Assembly (NCBI GenBank): GCA_016783905.1
Contig: JADHVQ010000010.1
Location: 1-44,473, forward strand
Length of the DNA: 44,473 nucleotides
Origin: Bacteroidales bacterium
GTDB lineage: Bacteria; Bacteroidota; Bacteroidia; Bacteroidales; FEN-979
Reading direction: 5' to 3'
Shown: positions 8,812 through 17,800 of the stretch, piece after piece
Position numbering within the stretch: position 1 is the stretch's first letter
Layout of the letters: each line of letters opens with the position of its first letter
The notes under the pieces: model-generated
The model's database searches: none
The model's input: the letters and a program-made list of their open reading frames with translations, nothing else
Told to the model about the DNA's origin: nothing
Position numbers and translations under genes: made by a program

Positions 8812-10200
8812 TCAATATCCCAGTATCTTCAACATCGACTTATAACTTTGCTCCTTGGAGAACAACTTCGTCACGTACTCTCCATTTTCATCCAAATCGA
8901 TCAGCACATGCTTGGGAGCCGGTGTAAGGCAGTGCTGAATCCCACCGTAGCCTCCGATTGATTCCTGGTAGGCGCCGGTATGGAATAATCCGATATTAAG
9001 GGGCTGTTCCCGGTTGAACCTGGGCAGGAAGACCGCGTTGGAGTGAGACTCGGCGTTGTAGTAATCCTCACTGTCGCAGGTTAATCCCCCGAGAAATACC
9101 CGTTCGTATTCTACATCCCAGTTATTGATCGCCAGGAGAATAAAGCGTTGTTGGATGGCCCAGGTGTCGGGCAGGGTTGTCATGAAAGAGCTGTCGATCA
9201 TGTTCCAGGCCTCCCGGTCATTCTGTCTTTTTTGATCAATTATATTGAAAAGAACTGCTCCGCTTTCACCAACAGTATACGATCCGAACTCGGTAAATAT
9301 GTCTGGTTCCGGTACATTATTGCGTTCACACATGCTTTTAACCTGGGCAATGATCTCTTCTGCCATGTAGTCATATTCGTAATTAAAGGCGAGCGAATTC
9401 TTGATCGGGAATCCCCCTCCTATGTTCAGGGAGTCCAGCTCCGGGCATACTTTTTTTAACTCGCAGTATACGTTGACACTTTTATGCAATTCATTCCAAT
9501 AGTAGGCTGTATCCTTGATCCCTGTATTGATAAAGAAGTGCAGCATCTTGAGTTCATACTTCGGATTATCCTTGATTTTTTCCAGATATAAAGGAACCAC
9601 ATCATTGTACCGAATCCCCAGTCGCGAAGTATAAAATTCAAACTTCGGCTCCTCTTCCGATGCGATCCGGATCCCTAACCTGATTTTATTTTGGATTGCA
9701 TCATAGGCATCGATCTCCGGCTGGTTGTCGAGTACCGGGATGGTGTTAACGAAGCCCTTACTGATCAGGGTTGCAATGTATTCGAGGTAGAGCTCCCGTT
9801 TGAACCCGTTGCAGATGATGTAGTTCTCCTTGTCAATGAGCCCGCGTGAATGCAGGTCTTCAACGATTTGAATATCAAACGCCGATGAGGTTTCAATATG
9901 AATATCGTTCTTCAGCGCCTCTTCCAGGACAAAACTGAAGTGCGAGCTTTTGGTGCAATAGCTATAGTGATAATCTCCCTGGTAATCCACTTTGGCCATC
10001 GCTACATTGAATAACCGTTTGGCTTTCTGTATCTGGTGACTGATTTTCGGCAAATAGGTAATTTTCAAAGGAGTTCCATACTGTTTAATGATATCCATCA
10101 ACGGAACATCATTAAAATAAAGTTCATTGTCAATCACTTTGAACTCCTCCTGAGGGAAATCAAATGTCTGCTCAATCAGGTCAATGTACTTGTTTTTCAT
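8812..10200 (-). CDS. Arginine decarboxylase-like PLP enzyme (alanine-racemase fold)
   Basis: This 462-residue fold-type III decarboxylase carries Lys84 in YCTKSSH as probable Schiff-base lysine, the phosphate-binding glycine motif NIGGGFP, and late catalytic text CDSEDYY and HTGAYQ. It resembles the short Bacteroidota arginine decarboxylases rather than the about 630-residue SpeA of E. coli. Expected reaction: arginine to agmatine plus CO2. Ornithine or diaminopimelate as substrate cannot be excluded from sequence alone. It converges on the DHS-like gene with 30 bases between stops, which supports a polyamine role. A possible -7 box lies at 10277-10284. Confidence 0.82.
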   Translation of the reverse strand: MKNKYIDLIEQTFDFPQEEFKVIDNELYFNDVPLMDIIKQYGTPLKITYLPKISHQIQKAKRLFNVAMAKVDYQGDYHYSYCTKSSHFSFVLEEALKNDIHIETSSAFDIQIVEDLHSRGLIDKENYIICNGFKRELYLEYIATLISKGFVNTIPVLDNQPEIDAYDAIQNKIRLGIRIASEEEPKFEFYTSRLGIRYNDVVPLYLEKIKDNPKYELKMLHFFINTGIKDTAYYWNELHKSVNVYCELKKVCPELDSLNIGGGFPIKNSLAFNYEYDYMAEEIIAQVKSMCERNNVPEPDIFTEFGSYTVGESGAVLFNIIDQKRQNDREAWNMIDSSFMTTLPDTWAIQQRFILLAINNWDVEYERVFLGGLTCDSEDYYNAESHSNAVFLPRFNREQPLNIGLFHTGAYQESIGGYGGIQHCLTPAPKHVLIDLDENGEYVTKLFSKEQSYKSMLKILGY

Positions 10201-10276
10201 CAGGAATATTTTAAATGTAACTGACTTACATCACATGTTTCTAATCAATCCGCGTGAGTTACATGATCATTTTTAA

Positions 10277-10284
10277 CAAAAATA
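10277..10284 (-). promoter_or_regulatory. Possible -7 box for the arginine decarboxylase gene
   Basis: On the minus strand this reads TATTTTTG (TAnnTTTG). It implies a leader of about 70 bases that contains a 7-base inverted repeat (TGTAACT at 10216-10222, AGTTACA at 10257-10263). No clear -33 partner is seen. Confidence 0.4.
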
Positions 10285-10380
10285 GCAAAGTTTACATTGG
10301 GTTTTACTTCTGTGAAAATAATTTTACTTTTGAAATCAGAAATCGATAGATGCAAAGCTTCCATATTCCTTCTTTTGAGA

Positions 10381-10411
10381 TTGGTTAATTAAAAAGAATC
10401 TTCTATCTTTG
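10381..10411 (+). promoter_or_regulatory. Bacteroidota promoter for secDF
   Basis: TTG at 10381-10383 and TATCTTTG at 10404-10411 are spaced 20 bases apart, matching the Bacteroidota consensus. The ATG at 10457 follows about 45 bases later. The TTG at 10409, an apparent longer start, lies inside the -7 box and is rejected. Confidence 0.75.
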
Positions 10412-10456
10412 CACGCTCAAAAAAAGAAGCTATTCAGTTCAAAAAATCCCTATTTC

Positions 10457-13400
10457 ATGCAAAATAAAGGCGTTGTAAAGTTCTTTTTTATCATTTTTGC
10501 ACTGGTTTGCATTTTCCAGTTATCCTTCACCTTCATTGGCTTCAGGTATGCCCAGAAAGCTAAACAATATGCTCATGCGCCCCAGGTGATGGAGCAGGCC
10601 GCCCGGATGGCCAAAGGTGATCCAAACCTTCAGGATTACCTGTACGATTCGATTGCCAATGCCCGGCTGGAATACTTCAATGACTCGCTGGCCAGCAGTG
10701 ATGTGTTTAACATCCTCCTGAAAAAATATACGTTAAAAGAGATCAAAGAGCGGGAGATCAATCTCGGTCTTGACCTGAAAGGCGGGATGAACGTTACCAT
10801 GGAGGTTTCTGTTCCGGACATCATCCGTGCACTTTCGGGAAACAACCAGGACCCGGTCTTCACCCAGGCACTCACGCTGGCACTTGAAAAGGAGAAGACC
10901 AGTACCGCAGATTTCGTCGATCTTTTTACCGAATCCTTCCGTGAAACCGATCCGAATGCCAAGCTGGCATCCGTTTTCAACACCATGGAGCTGAAAGACC
11001 GGATCACTTACAACTCTACCAACGATGAGGTGATTCAGGTGATCCGTGAGGAGGTCAATGCCGCCATTGACCGGACCTTCAACATCCTGCGGACGCGGAT
11101 CGACCGGTTCGGGGTTACGCAGCCAAACATCAACCGGCTACAGACAGCCCGCCGCATTCTGATCGAGCTCCCCGGCATCAAAGAGCCGGAGCGGGTCAGG
11201 AAACTCCTGCAGGGCACTGCGCAACTTGAGTTCTGGGAGACATACCAGTATCCCGATCTCTACCCCTATTTTGCGGATGCTAACAAGAGACTTGCTTCTA
11301 TCCTTGCCGGAGAGGAGGTGGACACCACGGAAACCCAGTCTGTTGAGGAACCTGCGATCGGCGTTAAACCAGGCCAGCAGCCTGTCATCACAGAGACCAT
11401 CGAAACAACTGAATTAACGGAAGGGAAGGCCATCGATACCGTTCAGGAGAATGTCCTGTTGCAGCAACTGGGACAGGATTCCAGCGCTACCACACAGATG
11501 GGTCAGGATCAGCAGTCGTTTGATGAGTACGCCAGAACCAACCCCCTCTTTGCCTACCTGAATCCGGCCATTTATCAGAACGAAGAGGGGCAGTATGTTC
11601 CCGGTCAAACGGCCATGGTGGGACGTGCCTTCATCAAGGATACCGCCCGTATCAACAACATGCTGCAGCAGGCATTCAATCTCAATCTTTTTCCACGGGA
11701 TATGAAGCTGTCCTGGACGGTCAAACCACGGGGTGGCGCACCCGATATCCTCGAACTGGTCGCTTTAAAGGTGACGTCGCGTGACGGCTCCCCTGCCCTG
11801 GGCGGAGAGGTGATCACCGACGCCCGTCAGGATTATGATCAGAACGGACGGGTGGAGGTTACCATGAACATGAACGCCGAAGGAGCCCGGATCTGGAAGC
11901 GGCTGACCGGCGATAACATTGGCAAGCAGATTGCCATCGTGCTGGATGGCTACGTCAGATCCTACCCGAATGTAAATTCTGAAATCCCCAACGGGATGTC
12001 CTCTATCACCGGTGGGGAGATGACCGTAGAAGAGGCCCAGGACCTGGCCAACATCCTGAAAGCAGGGAAGCTGCCTGCACCAGCCCGGATCGTCCAGGAA
12101 GAGGTTGTAGGCCCTTCACTGGGTCGTGAATCGATCCGTTCCGGACTGTTCTCTTTCATCATTGCTTTTGTGATTGTACTGATCTACATGTCGATTTACT
12201 ACGGCCGGGCCGGTAACGTAGCCGATATCGCCCTTTTTGCCAACGTATTCTTCCTCTTTGGCGTGATGGCCTCCATCGGCGCCGTGCTCACGCTCCCCGG
12301 TATCGCCGGTATCGTGCTCACCCTGGCCATGGCGGTCGACTCCAACGTGATCATATACGAGCGTATGCGGGAAGAAATTCGAGCCGCGAAAGGAATGCGG
12401 CTGGTGGTCAAAGACGGTTTCCGTCATGCCTACTCCGCCATCATCGATAGTCACGTAACCACCATTCTTACAGGTATCGTCCTTTATGTGTTCGGTTCGG
12501 GACCCGTGCAGGGCTTTGCCACCACACTGGTGATCGGCCTTCTGCTTTCGCTCTTTACTGCCGTGTTCCTGGCCAGGCTTCTTTTTGAAAGCATGCTCAA
12601 TCACAACATGAACATCACGGTAGGAAATAAGTATACGGTCAACCTCTTCTCAAAACTGAATTTCGATTTCATCAAGCCGAGAAAAAAGATGTATATCGCC
12701 TCATTGGTTGCCATCACGATTGGGCTTTCTTTCATCGGCCTCCGCGGACTGGATCCCGGCATCGATTTCACCGGTGGAAGAAGTTACGTCGTACGCTTTG
12801 ATCAAAATGTTTCCACCAACCTCATCCGGGAGTCGCTTCGTCAACAGTTTGGCGAATCTCCCGAGGTAAAGACCTTCGGTCCGCTCAACCAGGTAAAGAT
12901 CACCACCAAGTACCTGATCGACGACCGCTCCATGTCTGCCGACTCCATCGTCAGCATCACCGTGTTCAACGGTGTCAAGGGTTTCTATTCCAATGAGATC
13001 ACATTCGAGGCTTTCAAATCAAACGATCCCGCCAAGATCATCGGAGAACTGAGTTCCCAGCGGATCGACCCGGCCATCTCTTACGCGTTGATCTGGCAGG
13101 CCATTTTTGCGGTCGGTTTCTCCCTCATCATCATCTTCATCTACATCGCATTCCGGTTCAAGAACTGGCAATACGGTTTGGGTGGTGTTGCGGCCCTGTT
13201 CCACGACACGCTGATCATCATCGGGATATTCGCGATCTTTCATGGCGTACTTCCCTTCGGCATGGAGGTTGACCAGTCGTTTATCGCAGCCATCCTTACG
13301 GTGATCGGATATTCGATCATGGACACGGTGATCATCTTCGACCGGATCAGGGAATACAACACCCTTTATCCGAAACGCGACCTGGCCGTGAACATCAATG

Positions 13401-13645
13401 GTGCTATCAACAGCACCATGGGCCGTACGGTCAACACGTCCGGTACAACCCTCCTCACCCTGATGGTGATCTTCATCTTTGGTGGAGAGGTACTTCGCGG
13501 TTTTACCTTCGCCATGCTCATCGGGGTCCTGGTGGGAACCTACTCCTCCATCTACGTAGCTACCCCTATCTTCTACGACGTTATTTCGTGGAGAAAACGG
13601 ATCAAGGCGAAGAAGGAGCTGGCGGGGAGCGGGAAGAGGAGGTAA
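10457..13645 (+). CDS. secDF: SecDF fused protein translocase subunit
   Basis: This 1062-residue fusion combines SecD (about 1-730) and SecF (about 735-1062), which use proton motive force to help SecYEG-exported proteins leave the membrane. Seen: an N-terminal membrane helix (about 10-28); the SecD motif LGLDLKGGMNV; a periplasmic P1 region with a low-complexity Thr/Gln/Glu-rich insert (about residues 290-355); the SecD membrane block from about 560 with the motif VDSNVIIYERMREE; SecF motif GIDFTGGRSYVVRF; and GYSIMDTVIIFDRIREY. The fused form is usual in Bacteroidota. It has its own promoter. A GACGARG array follows a few bases after the stop. Confidence 0.96.
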   Translation: MQNKGVVKFFFIIFALVCIFQLSFTFIGFRYAQKAKQYAHAPQVMEQAARMAKGDPNLQDYLYDSIANARLEYFNDSLASSDVFNILLKKYTLKEIKEREINLGLDLKGGMNVTMEVSVPDIIRALSGNNQDPVFTQALTLALEKEKTSTADFVDLFTESFRETDPNAKLASVFNTMELKDRITYNSTNDEVIQVIREEVNAAIDRTFNILRTRIDRFGVTQPNINRLQTARRILIELPGIKEPERVRKLLQGTAQLEFWETYQYPDLYPYFADANKRLASILAGEEVDTTETQSVEEPAIGVKPGQQPVITETIETTELTEGKAIDTVQENVLLQQLGQDSSATTQMGQDQQSFDEYARTNPLFAYLNPAIYQNEEGQYVPGQTAMVGRAFIKDTARINNMLQQAFNLNLFPRDMKLSWTVKPRGGAPDILELVALKVTSRDGSPALGGEVITDARQDYDQNGRVEVTMNMNAEGARIWKRLTGDNIGKQIAIVLDGYVRSYPNVNSEIPNGMSSITGGEMTVEEAQDLANILKAGKLPAPARIVQEEVVGPSLGRESIRSGLFSFIIAFVIVLIYMSIYYGRAGNVADIALFANVFFLFGVMASIGAVLTLPGIAGIVLTLAMAVDSNVIIYERMREEIRAAKGMRLVVKDGFRHAYSAIIDSHVTTILTGIVLYVFGSGPVQGFATTLVIGLLLSLFTAVFLARLLFESMLNHNMNITVGNKYTVNLFSKLNFDFIKPRKKMYIASLVAITIGLSFIGLRGLDPGIDFTGGRSYVVRFDQNVSTNLIRESLRQQFGESPEVKTFGPLNQVKITTKYLIDDRSMSADSIVSITVFNGVKGFYSNEITFEAFKSNDPAKIIGELSSQRIDPAISYALIWQAIFAVGFSLIIIFIYIAFRFKNWQYGLGGVAALFHDTLIIIGIFAIFHGVLPFGMEVDQSFIAAILTVIGYSIMDTVIIFDRIREYNTLYPKRDLAVNINGAINSTMGRTVNTSGTTLLTLMVIFIFGGEVLRGFTFAMLIGVLVGTYSSIYVATPIFYDVISWRKRIKAKKELAGSGKRR

Positions 13646-13650
13646 GAGAG

Positions 13651-13675
13651 AGGGACGAAGGACGAGGGACGAGGT
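13651..13675 (+). repeat. GACGARG heptamer array after secDF
   Basis: About three and a half units lie five bases after the secDF TAA. The array occupies the region where the -33 element of the next promoter (TATATTTG at 13685-13692) would be expected. Confidence 0.88.
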
Positions 13676-13684
13676 ACTTTTTCA

Positions 13685-13692
13685 TATATTTG
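13685..13692 (+). promoter_or_regulatory. -7 promoter box for the PorE-like gene
   Basis: TATATTTG matches TAnnTTTG, 33 bases before the ATG. There is no TTG at the expected upstream distance; that region is the tandem array. Confidence 0.55.
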
Positions 13693-13725
13693 TACGTTAT
13701 TCAAGCCTGAACCATTGCATCTGTT

Positions 13726-16182
13726 ATGAGAACTCTTTTGACTCTCTTTTTGCTATCCTTTTTATTGGTCGGTGTGGGAGAGGCTACCGCCCAGAATAAG
13801 CATTCCAAAGCAGCCGATGATTCCTTTGCTGACCAGCAATACTCCCTCGCCCTTGAAAAGTATCAGAAAGCTTACTCCAAAGTAAAGAGAAACCGGGAAG
13901 AGCGGGACCGTATTTCGTTTCAGATGGCCGAGTGTTACCGTATGATGAACAACACCAAGCGGGCAGAGGTATCTTACAAACGGCTGACCGGTGACCGGTA
14001 CAGAAAGAAGAATCCAAAGATCCTGCTTTACTATGCGGATGCCCTGAAAAGCAACGGCAAGTATGAAGATGCCATCGAGCAATACACCGCTTACAAGGAA
14101 CTTGTGCCGGATGATCCTGCTGCAGATGCCGGCATTGAAACAGCTACCATCGCGCTGGAGTGGATGGAGAATCCCTCCAAGTATACCGTGGAATTGCAGA
14201 AAAAGATCTCTACCCGCGACGACGACTTCGCACCGGCTTATGCCGACAAGAATTTCAACTCGATCGTCTTCACTTCCAACCGCGATGCTTCCACTGGAAA
14301 ACAGAAGGATGCCTGGACCGGCATGAAGTTCACCGACCTCTTTTTTGCCCGGAAGGACCGGAAGGGTGACTGGCAAAATCCGGTTCCGGTCGACGAAGAC
14401 GGAGTAGTCAATACCGAAGCAAACGAAGGGAGCGGACAGTTTAATAGCCGGTTCACCGGCCTCTACTTTACCCGTTGCTGGAATGAACCGCGGAAGAAGA
14501 ACGGATGTGCCATCTACAAAGCCAGCCGGATCGGTGGAACCAACTGGGGCGACCCCGCCATGGTGGATCTGGGGATTGACAGCACGGTGGCCAATGGTCA
14601 TCCCACCATCTCTTCGGACGAAAAACTGATCATCTTTTCCTCCGACCGTGCAGGCGGAGTGGGCGGAAAAGACCTCTGGAAGATCGTCAAGAAGGAGAAA
14701 GGAGGAGGGTATACCCGCCCCATCAACCTGGGACCGGAGATCAACACACCTGGTGATGAACTATTTCCCTTCCTCCGAAACGATACCGTCCTCTATTTCG
14801 CCTCCAACGGCCACCCTGGTATGGGAGGCCTCGATATCTTTATAAGCACCGAATCAGATAGCAAATGGGGGCCTCCGGAAAACGTGAAGTATCCGATCAA
14901 CACCCATGCGGATGATTTTGCCATTGTGTTCAACCTGGATGAACCGGAAGAGGGTTTCTTCTCTTCCAATCGCCCGGGAGGCAGAGGCAAGGACGACATC
15001 TACTCCTTCATCATCCCTCCTGTATACTTCACCCTTGAGGGATATATGAGTGACGACTTATCCCTCCAGCCCATCGCAGGCGTGAATGTAACCATCGTAG
15101 GAACCAACGGGAAAACAGCCACTTACAACACCGATCAGCGGGGCCGTTACGTGTTCAATAAGAACCAGATCCTTCCCAACACCACCTATGAGATCCTGGT
15201 CATCAAGAAAGATTACTTCAACGAGAAAGCCACCGAAACTACGGTTGGCCTGGAATCGAGCCGGGATCTGACACGCGATTTTGTGCTGAAACCGATCCCG
15301 AAAAAACCGGTCGTGCTTCCCGATATCCTTTACGACCTGGCAAAATGGAACCTGAAACCCCAGTTCCAGGATTCGTTGCAGGAGCTCATCGCCACCCTCG
15401 ATGTAAATGAAACCATTGTCATCGAGCTGGCTTCCCATACCGACTCCAGGGATACCGAAGAGCGGAACGACATCCTCTCCCAGCGCCGGGCACAATCCGT
15501 TGTCGATTACCTGATCAGCCGTGGGATCGATCCCGACCGGCTGGTCGCCAAAGGGTATGGCGAACGGGTTCCGCGTACCCTAAACCGGGAAATGATAAAA
15601 GAGGGATACCCCTTTACCCCCGGTACCGTACTCACCGACTCTCTGATCAACTCATTGCCGAATACGCCTGTTAAAGAGGCTGCCCATCAGCTGAACCGCC
15701 GGACTGAGTTTGCTATTCTCCGGAATGATTTTATCCCGAAATCCCGGATCACGAAAAAACCGGGTCCTGCCGTCGAAATCGTGGTAAAACCGGAAGAGAA
15801 CAGTGTGACCTACACCCTGACCAAAGAGGAGAACCTCGAAGCCATCTGCTATGTCAACGGCATCACTTCCACGTTTCAGTACGATCCGAGGGAGAAAGAG
15901 TTCTACATCTCTTCGGCCGAAGCTATCAGGCTCCTTACCAGCGGAGCCATCGACCGGAATGATTTTGTGGGGGATGCCACACAATTGATCGGAGAAGGAT
16001 TCGTCGCAAACAAGGCCGTCATCAACATCCGGGAAATGCGGATCGGGAAAAATGTGGCAAGAGATCTGAAAGCTACCGTGAACCAGAAGCTGAAGAACCA
16101 AATCTATTTCGGGCCAGGTACCCTCCTGCAGTTCGGAGAGTACAGCGTGGATCCTTCAGAAAATAAGATTCTTTTTGAGTAA
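13726..16182 (+). CDS. PorE-like OmpA-family T9SS protein with C-terminal aspartic-protease-like extension
   Basis: This 818-residue exported protein has a signal peptide (ending near TAQ, residue 23); TPR-like helices (about 28-145); PD40/WD40-like propeller blades (about 155-430; SNRD, SSDRAGG, SSNRPGG); a carboxypeptidase-regulatory-like domain (about 440-525); and an OmpA C-terminal peptidoglycan-binding domain (about 535-670; SHTDSR and RRAQSVVDYL). The order TPR-propeller-CRD-OmpA is that of PorE of the Porphyromonas gingivalis type IX secretion system. Beyond it, residues about 685-818 resemble retropepsin-like (clan AA) domains of Bacteroidota (ISSAEAIRLL, VINIREMRIG, then FGEYSVD). 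Where the catalytic Asp-Thr-Gly would sit the sequence is D720-P-R-E, so the domain is probably inactive. Assignment to PorE is by architecture only. Confidence 0.8.
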   Translation: MRTLLTLFLLSFLLVGVGEATAQNKHSKAADDSFADQQYSLALEKYQKAYSKVKRNREERDRISFQMAECYRMMNNTKRAEVSYKRLTGDRYRKKNPKILLYYADALKSNGKYEDAIEQYTAYKELVPDDPAADAGIETATIALEWMENPSKYTVELQKKISTRDDDFAPAYADKNFNSIVFTSNRDASTGKQKDAWTGMKFTDLFFARKDRKGDWQNPVPVDEDGVVNTEANEGSGQFNSRFTGLYFTRCWNEPRKKNGCAIYKASRIGGTNWGDPAMVDLGIDSTVANGHPTISSDEKLIIFSSDRAGGVGGKDLWKIVKKEKGGGYTRPINLGPEINTPGDELFPFLRNDTVLYFASNGHPGMGGLDIFISTESDSKWGPPENVKYPINTHADDFAIVFNLDEPEEGFFSSNRPGGRGKDDIYSFIIPPVYFTLEGYMSDDLSLQPIAGVNVTIVGTNGKTATYNTDQRGRYVFNKNQILPNTTYEILVIKKDYFNEKATETTVGLESSRDLTRDFVLKPIPKKPVVLPDILYDLAKWNLKPQFQDSLQELIATLDVNETIVIELASHTDSRDTEERNDILSQRRAQSVVDYLISRGIDPDRLVAKGYGERVPRTLNREMIKEGYPFTPGTVLTDSLINSLPNTPVKEAAHQLNRRTEFAILRNDFIPKSRITKKPGPAVEIVVKPEENSVTYTLTKEENLEAICYVNGITSTFQYDPREKEFYISSAEAIRLLTSGAIDRNDFVGDATQLIGEGFVANKAVINIREMRIGKNVARDLKATVNQKLKNQIYFGPGTLLQFGEYSVDPSENKILFE

Positions 16183-16188
16183 TTATGA

Positions 16189-17373
16189 ATGGTTCAATCA
16201 AATAAATACAACGAACGTGGGGTCTCCTCCGGGAAAAAGGAGGTTCGTGCCGCTATCAAGAACCTGGATAAAGGACTTTTTCCAAAAGCTTTCTGTAAGA
16301 TCATTTCCGATATTGCCGGGGGCGATCCGGCATGGTGCAACATCATGCATGCGGACGGGGCCGGTACCAAATCCTCCCTGGCCTATCTCTACTGGAAGGA
16401 GACAGGAGATCTCTCTGTGTGGAAAGGGATTGCCCGGGATGCCATCGTGATGAACCTGGATGATCTCGCCTGCGTGGGAGCACTGGACAACATCCTTCTC
16501 TCAAGCACCATCGGACGAAACAAACAGAGGATACCTGGCGAAGTGCTGAGTGCCATCATTGAGGGAACTGAGGAGTTCCTCGGGAAGATGAGAGAGCTGG
16601 GCATCGGGATCCGTTCCACGGGCGGGGAAACTGCCGATGTGGGTGACCTGGTCAGGACCATCATCGTCGACTCCACCGTCTTCTGCCGGATGCCCCGGTC
16701 GCAGGTGATCGATAACTCCGGGATTCAGGCCGGTGACGTGGTTGTTGGGCTGGCTTCTTTCGGCAAAGCGACTTACGAAGATGAATACAACAGCGGCATG
16801 GGCAGCAACGGCCTCACCTCCGCCCGGCATGATGTATTGGACCACACGTACGCCGTCCGCTTCCCGGAGAGCTTTGACCACCGGATACCGGATCACCTGG
16901 TCTATTCCGGCTCCAAAAAACTGACCGATCCCTCCGGCATCGAAGGCATCGATGTGGGGAAGCTGATCCTCTCGCCCACACGTACCTATGCCCCGGTGAT
17001 CAAACGGATTCTCGGGCAGCATCGGGATAAAATTCATGGAATCATCCATTGTTCAGGAGGGGGCCAGACCAAAATCCTGCACTTCATTGACCGGCTTCAT
17101 GTTGTCAAGGATCAGCTCTTTCCCCTCTCTCCTCTCTTCCATCTGATCCGCGAACAATCACAAACTCCCTGGAAGGAGATGTACCGGGTATTCAATATGG
17201 GACACCGGATGGAGCTATACCTCCCGGAACATGCTGCAGAAGAGATCGTAGCTATTGCCGGAGAGTTCCAGGTGGAGGGCCGGATCATCGGCCGCTGCGA
17301 GGAGGCTCCGGGCCGGAAACTGACCATTATCAGCGATGAAGGAACCTTCAGTTATGAACCAAATACAACGTAG
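16189..17373 (+). CDS. purM: Phosphoribosylformylglycinamidine cyclo-ligase (AIR synthase), Bacteroidota form
   Basis: PurM closes the imidazole ring of FGAM to AIR in de novo purine synthesis, using ATP. The 394-residue protein has the PurM-like fold signatures: HADGAGTKSSLAY near residue 53, a metal/nucleotide region NLDDLACVGA, TGGETADVGD near 144, and a late FNMGHRME. It is longer than E. coli PurM (345) but typical of the Bacteroidota version. Start: an ATG at 16185 is closed after six codons, so the ATG at 16189 is used. It follows the PorE-like gene by six bases and precedes a small membrane-protein gene by three, so it may be cotranscribed with them. Confidence 0.88.
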   Translation: MVQSNKYNERGVSSGKKEVRAAIKNLDKGLFPKAFCKIISDIAGGDPAWCNIMHADGAGTKSSLAYLYWKETGDLSVWKGIARDAIVMNLDDLACVGALDNILLSSTIGRNKQRIPGEVLSAIIEGTEEFLGKMRELGIGIRSTGGETADVGDLVRTIIVDSTVFCRMPRSQVIDNSGIQAGDVVVGLASFGKATYEDEYNSGMGSNGLTSARHDVLDHTYAVRFPESFDHRIPDHLVYSGSKKLTDPSGIEGIDVGKLILSPTRTYAPVIKRILGQHRDKIHGIIHCSGGGQTKILHFIDRLHVVKDQLFPLSPLFHLIREQSQTPWKEMYRVFNMGHRMELYLPEHAAEEIVAIAGEFQVEGRIIGRCEEAPGRKLTIISDEGTFSYEPNTT

Positions 17374-17376
17374 GCT

Positions 17377-17796
17377 ATGAAAAAAGCATTGACCATCACA
17401 GTGATTATTTTGCTGGCTATCCTGTTCGGAGTATTCAGCTTCCTCTACTGGGGCGTTTACGACGAAGGCGTCAGGGCCGGCACCGTACTCCGGATCAGTA
17501 AAAAGGGGGTTATCTGGAAGACTTACGAAGGACAGCTAAGCCTGGAGTCGTTCGGAGCCTTAAAAAGAGTGAGCCCGCTGGCTGAAACATTCGACTTCTC
17601 GGTAGAGCGAAACAACGACTCAATCGTTCGCCTGCTGGAGTCGGTAGCCCTCTCAGGTGACCGGGTTAATCTTCGCTACATCAAGCGATACATGGTCTTC
17701 CCCTGGAGAGGGAAGACAAAATACTTCGTGTTGGGAGTGGAACAGGGTCTCAACCCCAGGCCCCCTTCTCCACAACCGGAACCATTTGGCCATTAA
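17377..17796 (+). CDS. Small conserved membrane-anchored protein
   Basis: This 139-residue protein has one N-terminal hydrophobic segment (about 5-27) and a soluble domain with the text GVRAGTVLRISKKGVIWKTYEGQL, a pattern seen in a conserved Bacteroidota family of unknown function that databases sometimes mislabel as a dehydrogenase. No enzyme motif is visible. The C-terminus is proline-rich (NPRPPSPQPEP). It starts three bases after purM and ends four bases before the amidotransferase gene, so the three look like one operon. The soluble domain should face the periplasm if the segment is an uncleaved anchor, but orientation is inference. Confidence 0.75.
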   Translation: MKKALTITVIILLAILFGVFSFLYWGVYDEGVRAGTVLRISKKGVIWKTYEGQLSLESFGALKRVSPLAETFDFSVERNNDSIVRLLESVALSGDRVNLRYIKRYMVFPWRGKTKYFVLGVEQGLNPRPPSPQPEPFGH

Positions 17797-17800
17797 AAGC

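Noticed and set aside
8799-8812. TTGCGCAA palindrome as terminator between convergent genes
   Set aside because: Short, weak stem and no T run on either side.
10409-10456. Upstream in-frame TTG start for SecDF
   Set aside because: The TTG lies inside the TATCTTTG promoter box; the ATG at 10457 begins directly before the membrane anchor.
17657-17800. Longer N-terminus of the amidotransferase overlapping the preceding gene
   Set aside because: The shorter start gives a proper lipoprotein signal peptide and avoids a 140-base overlap.
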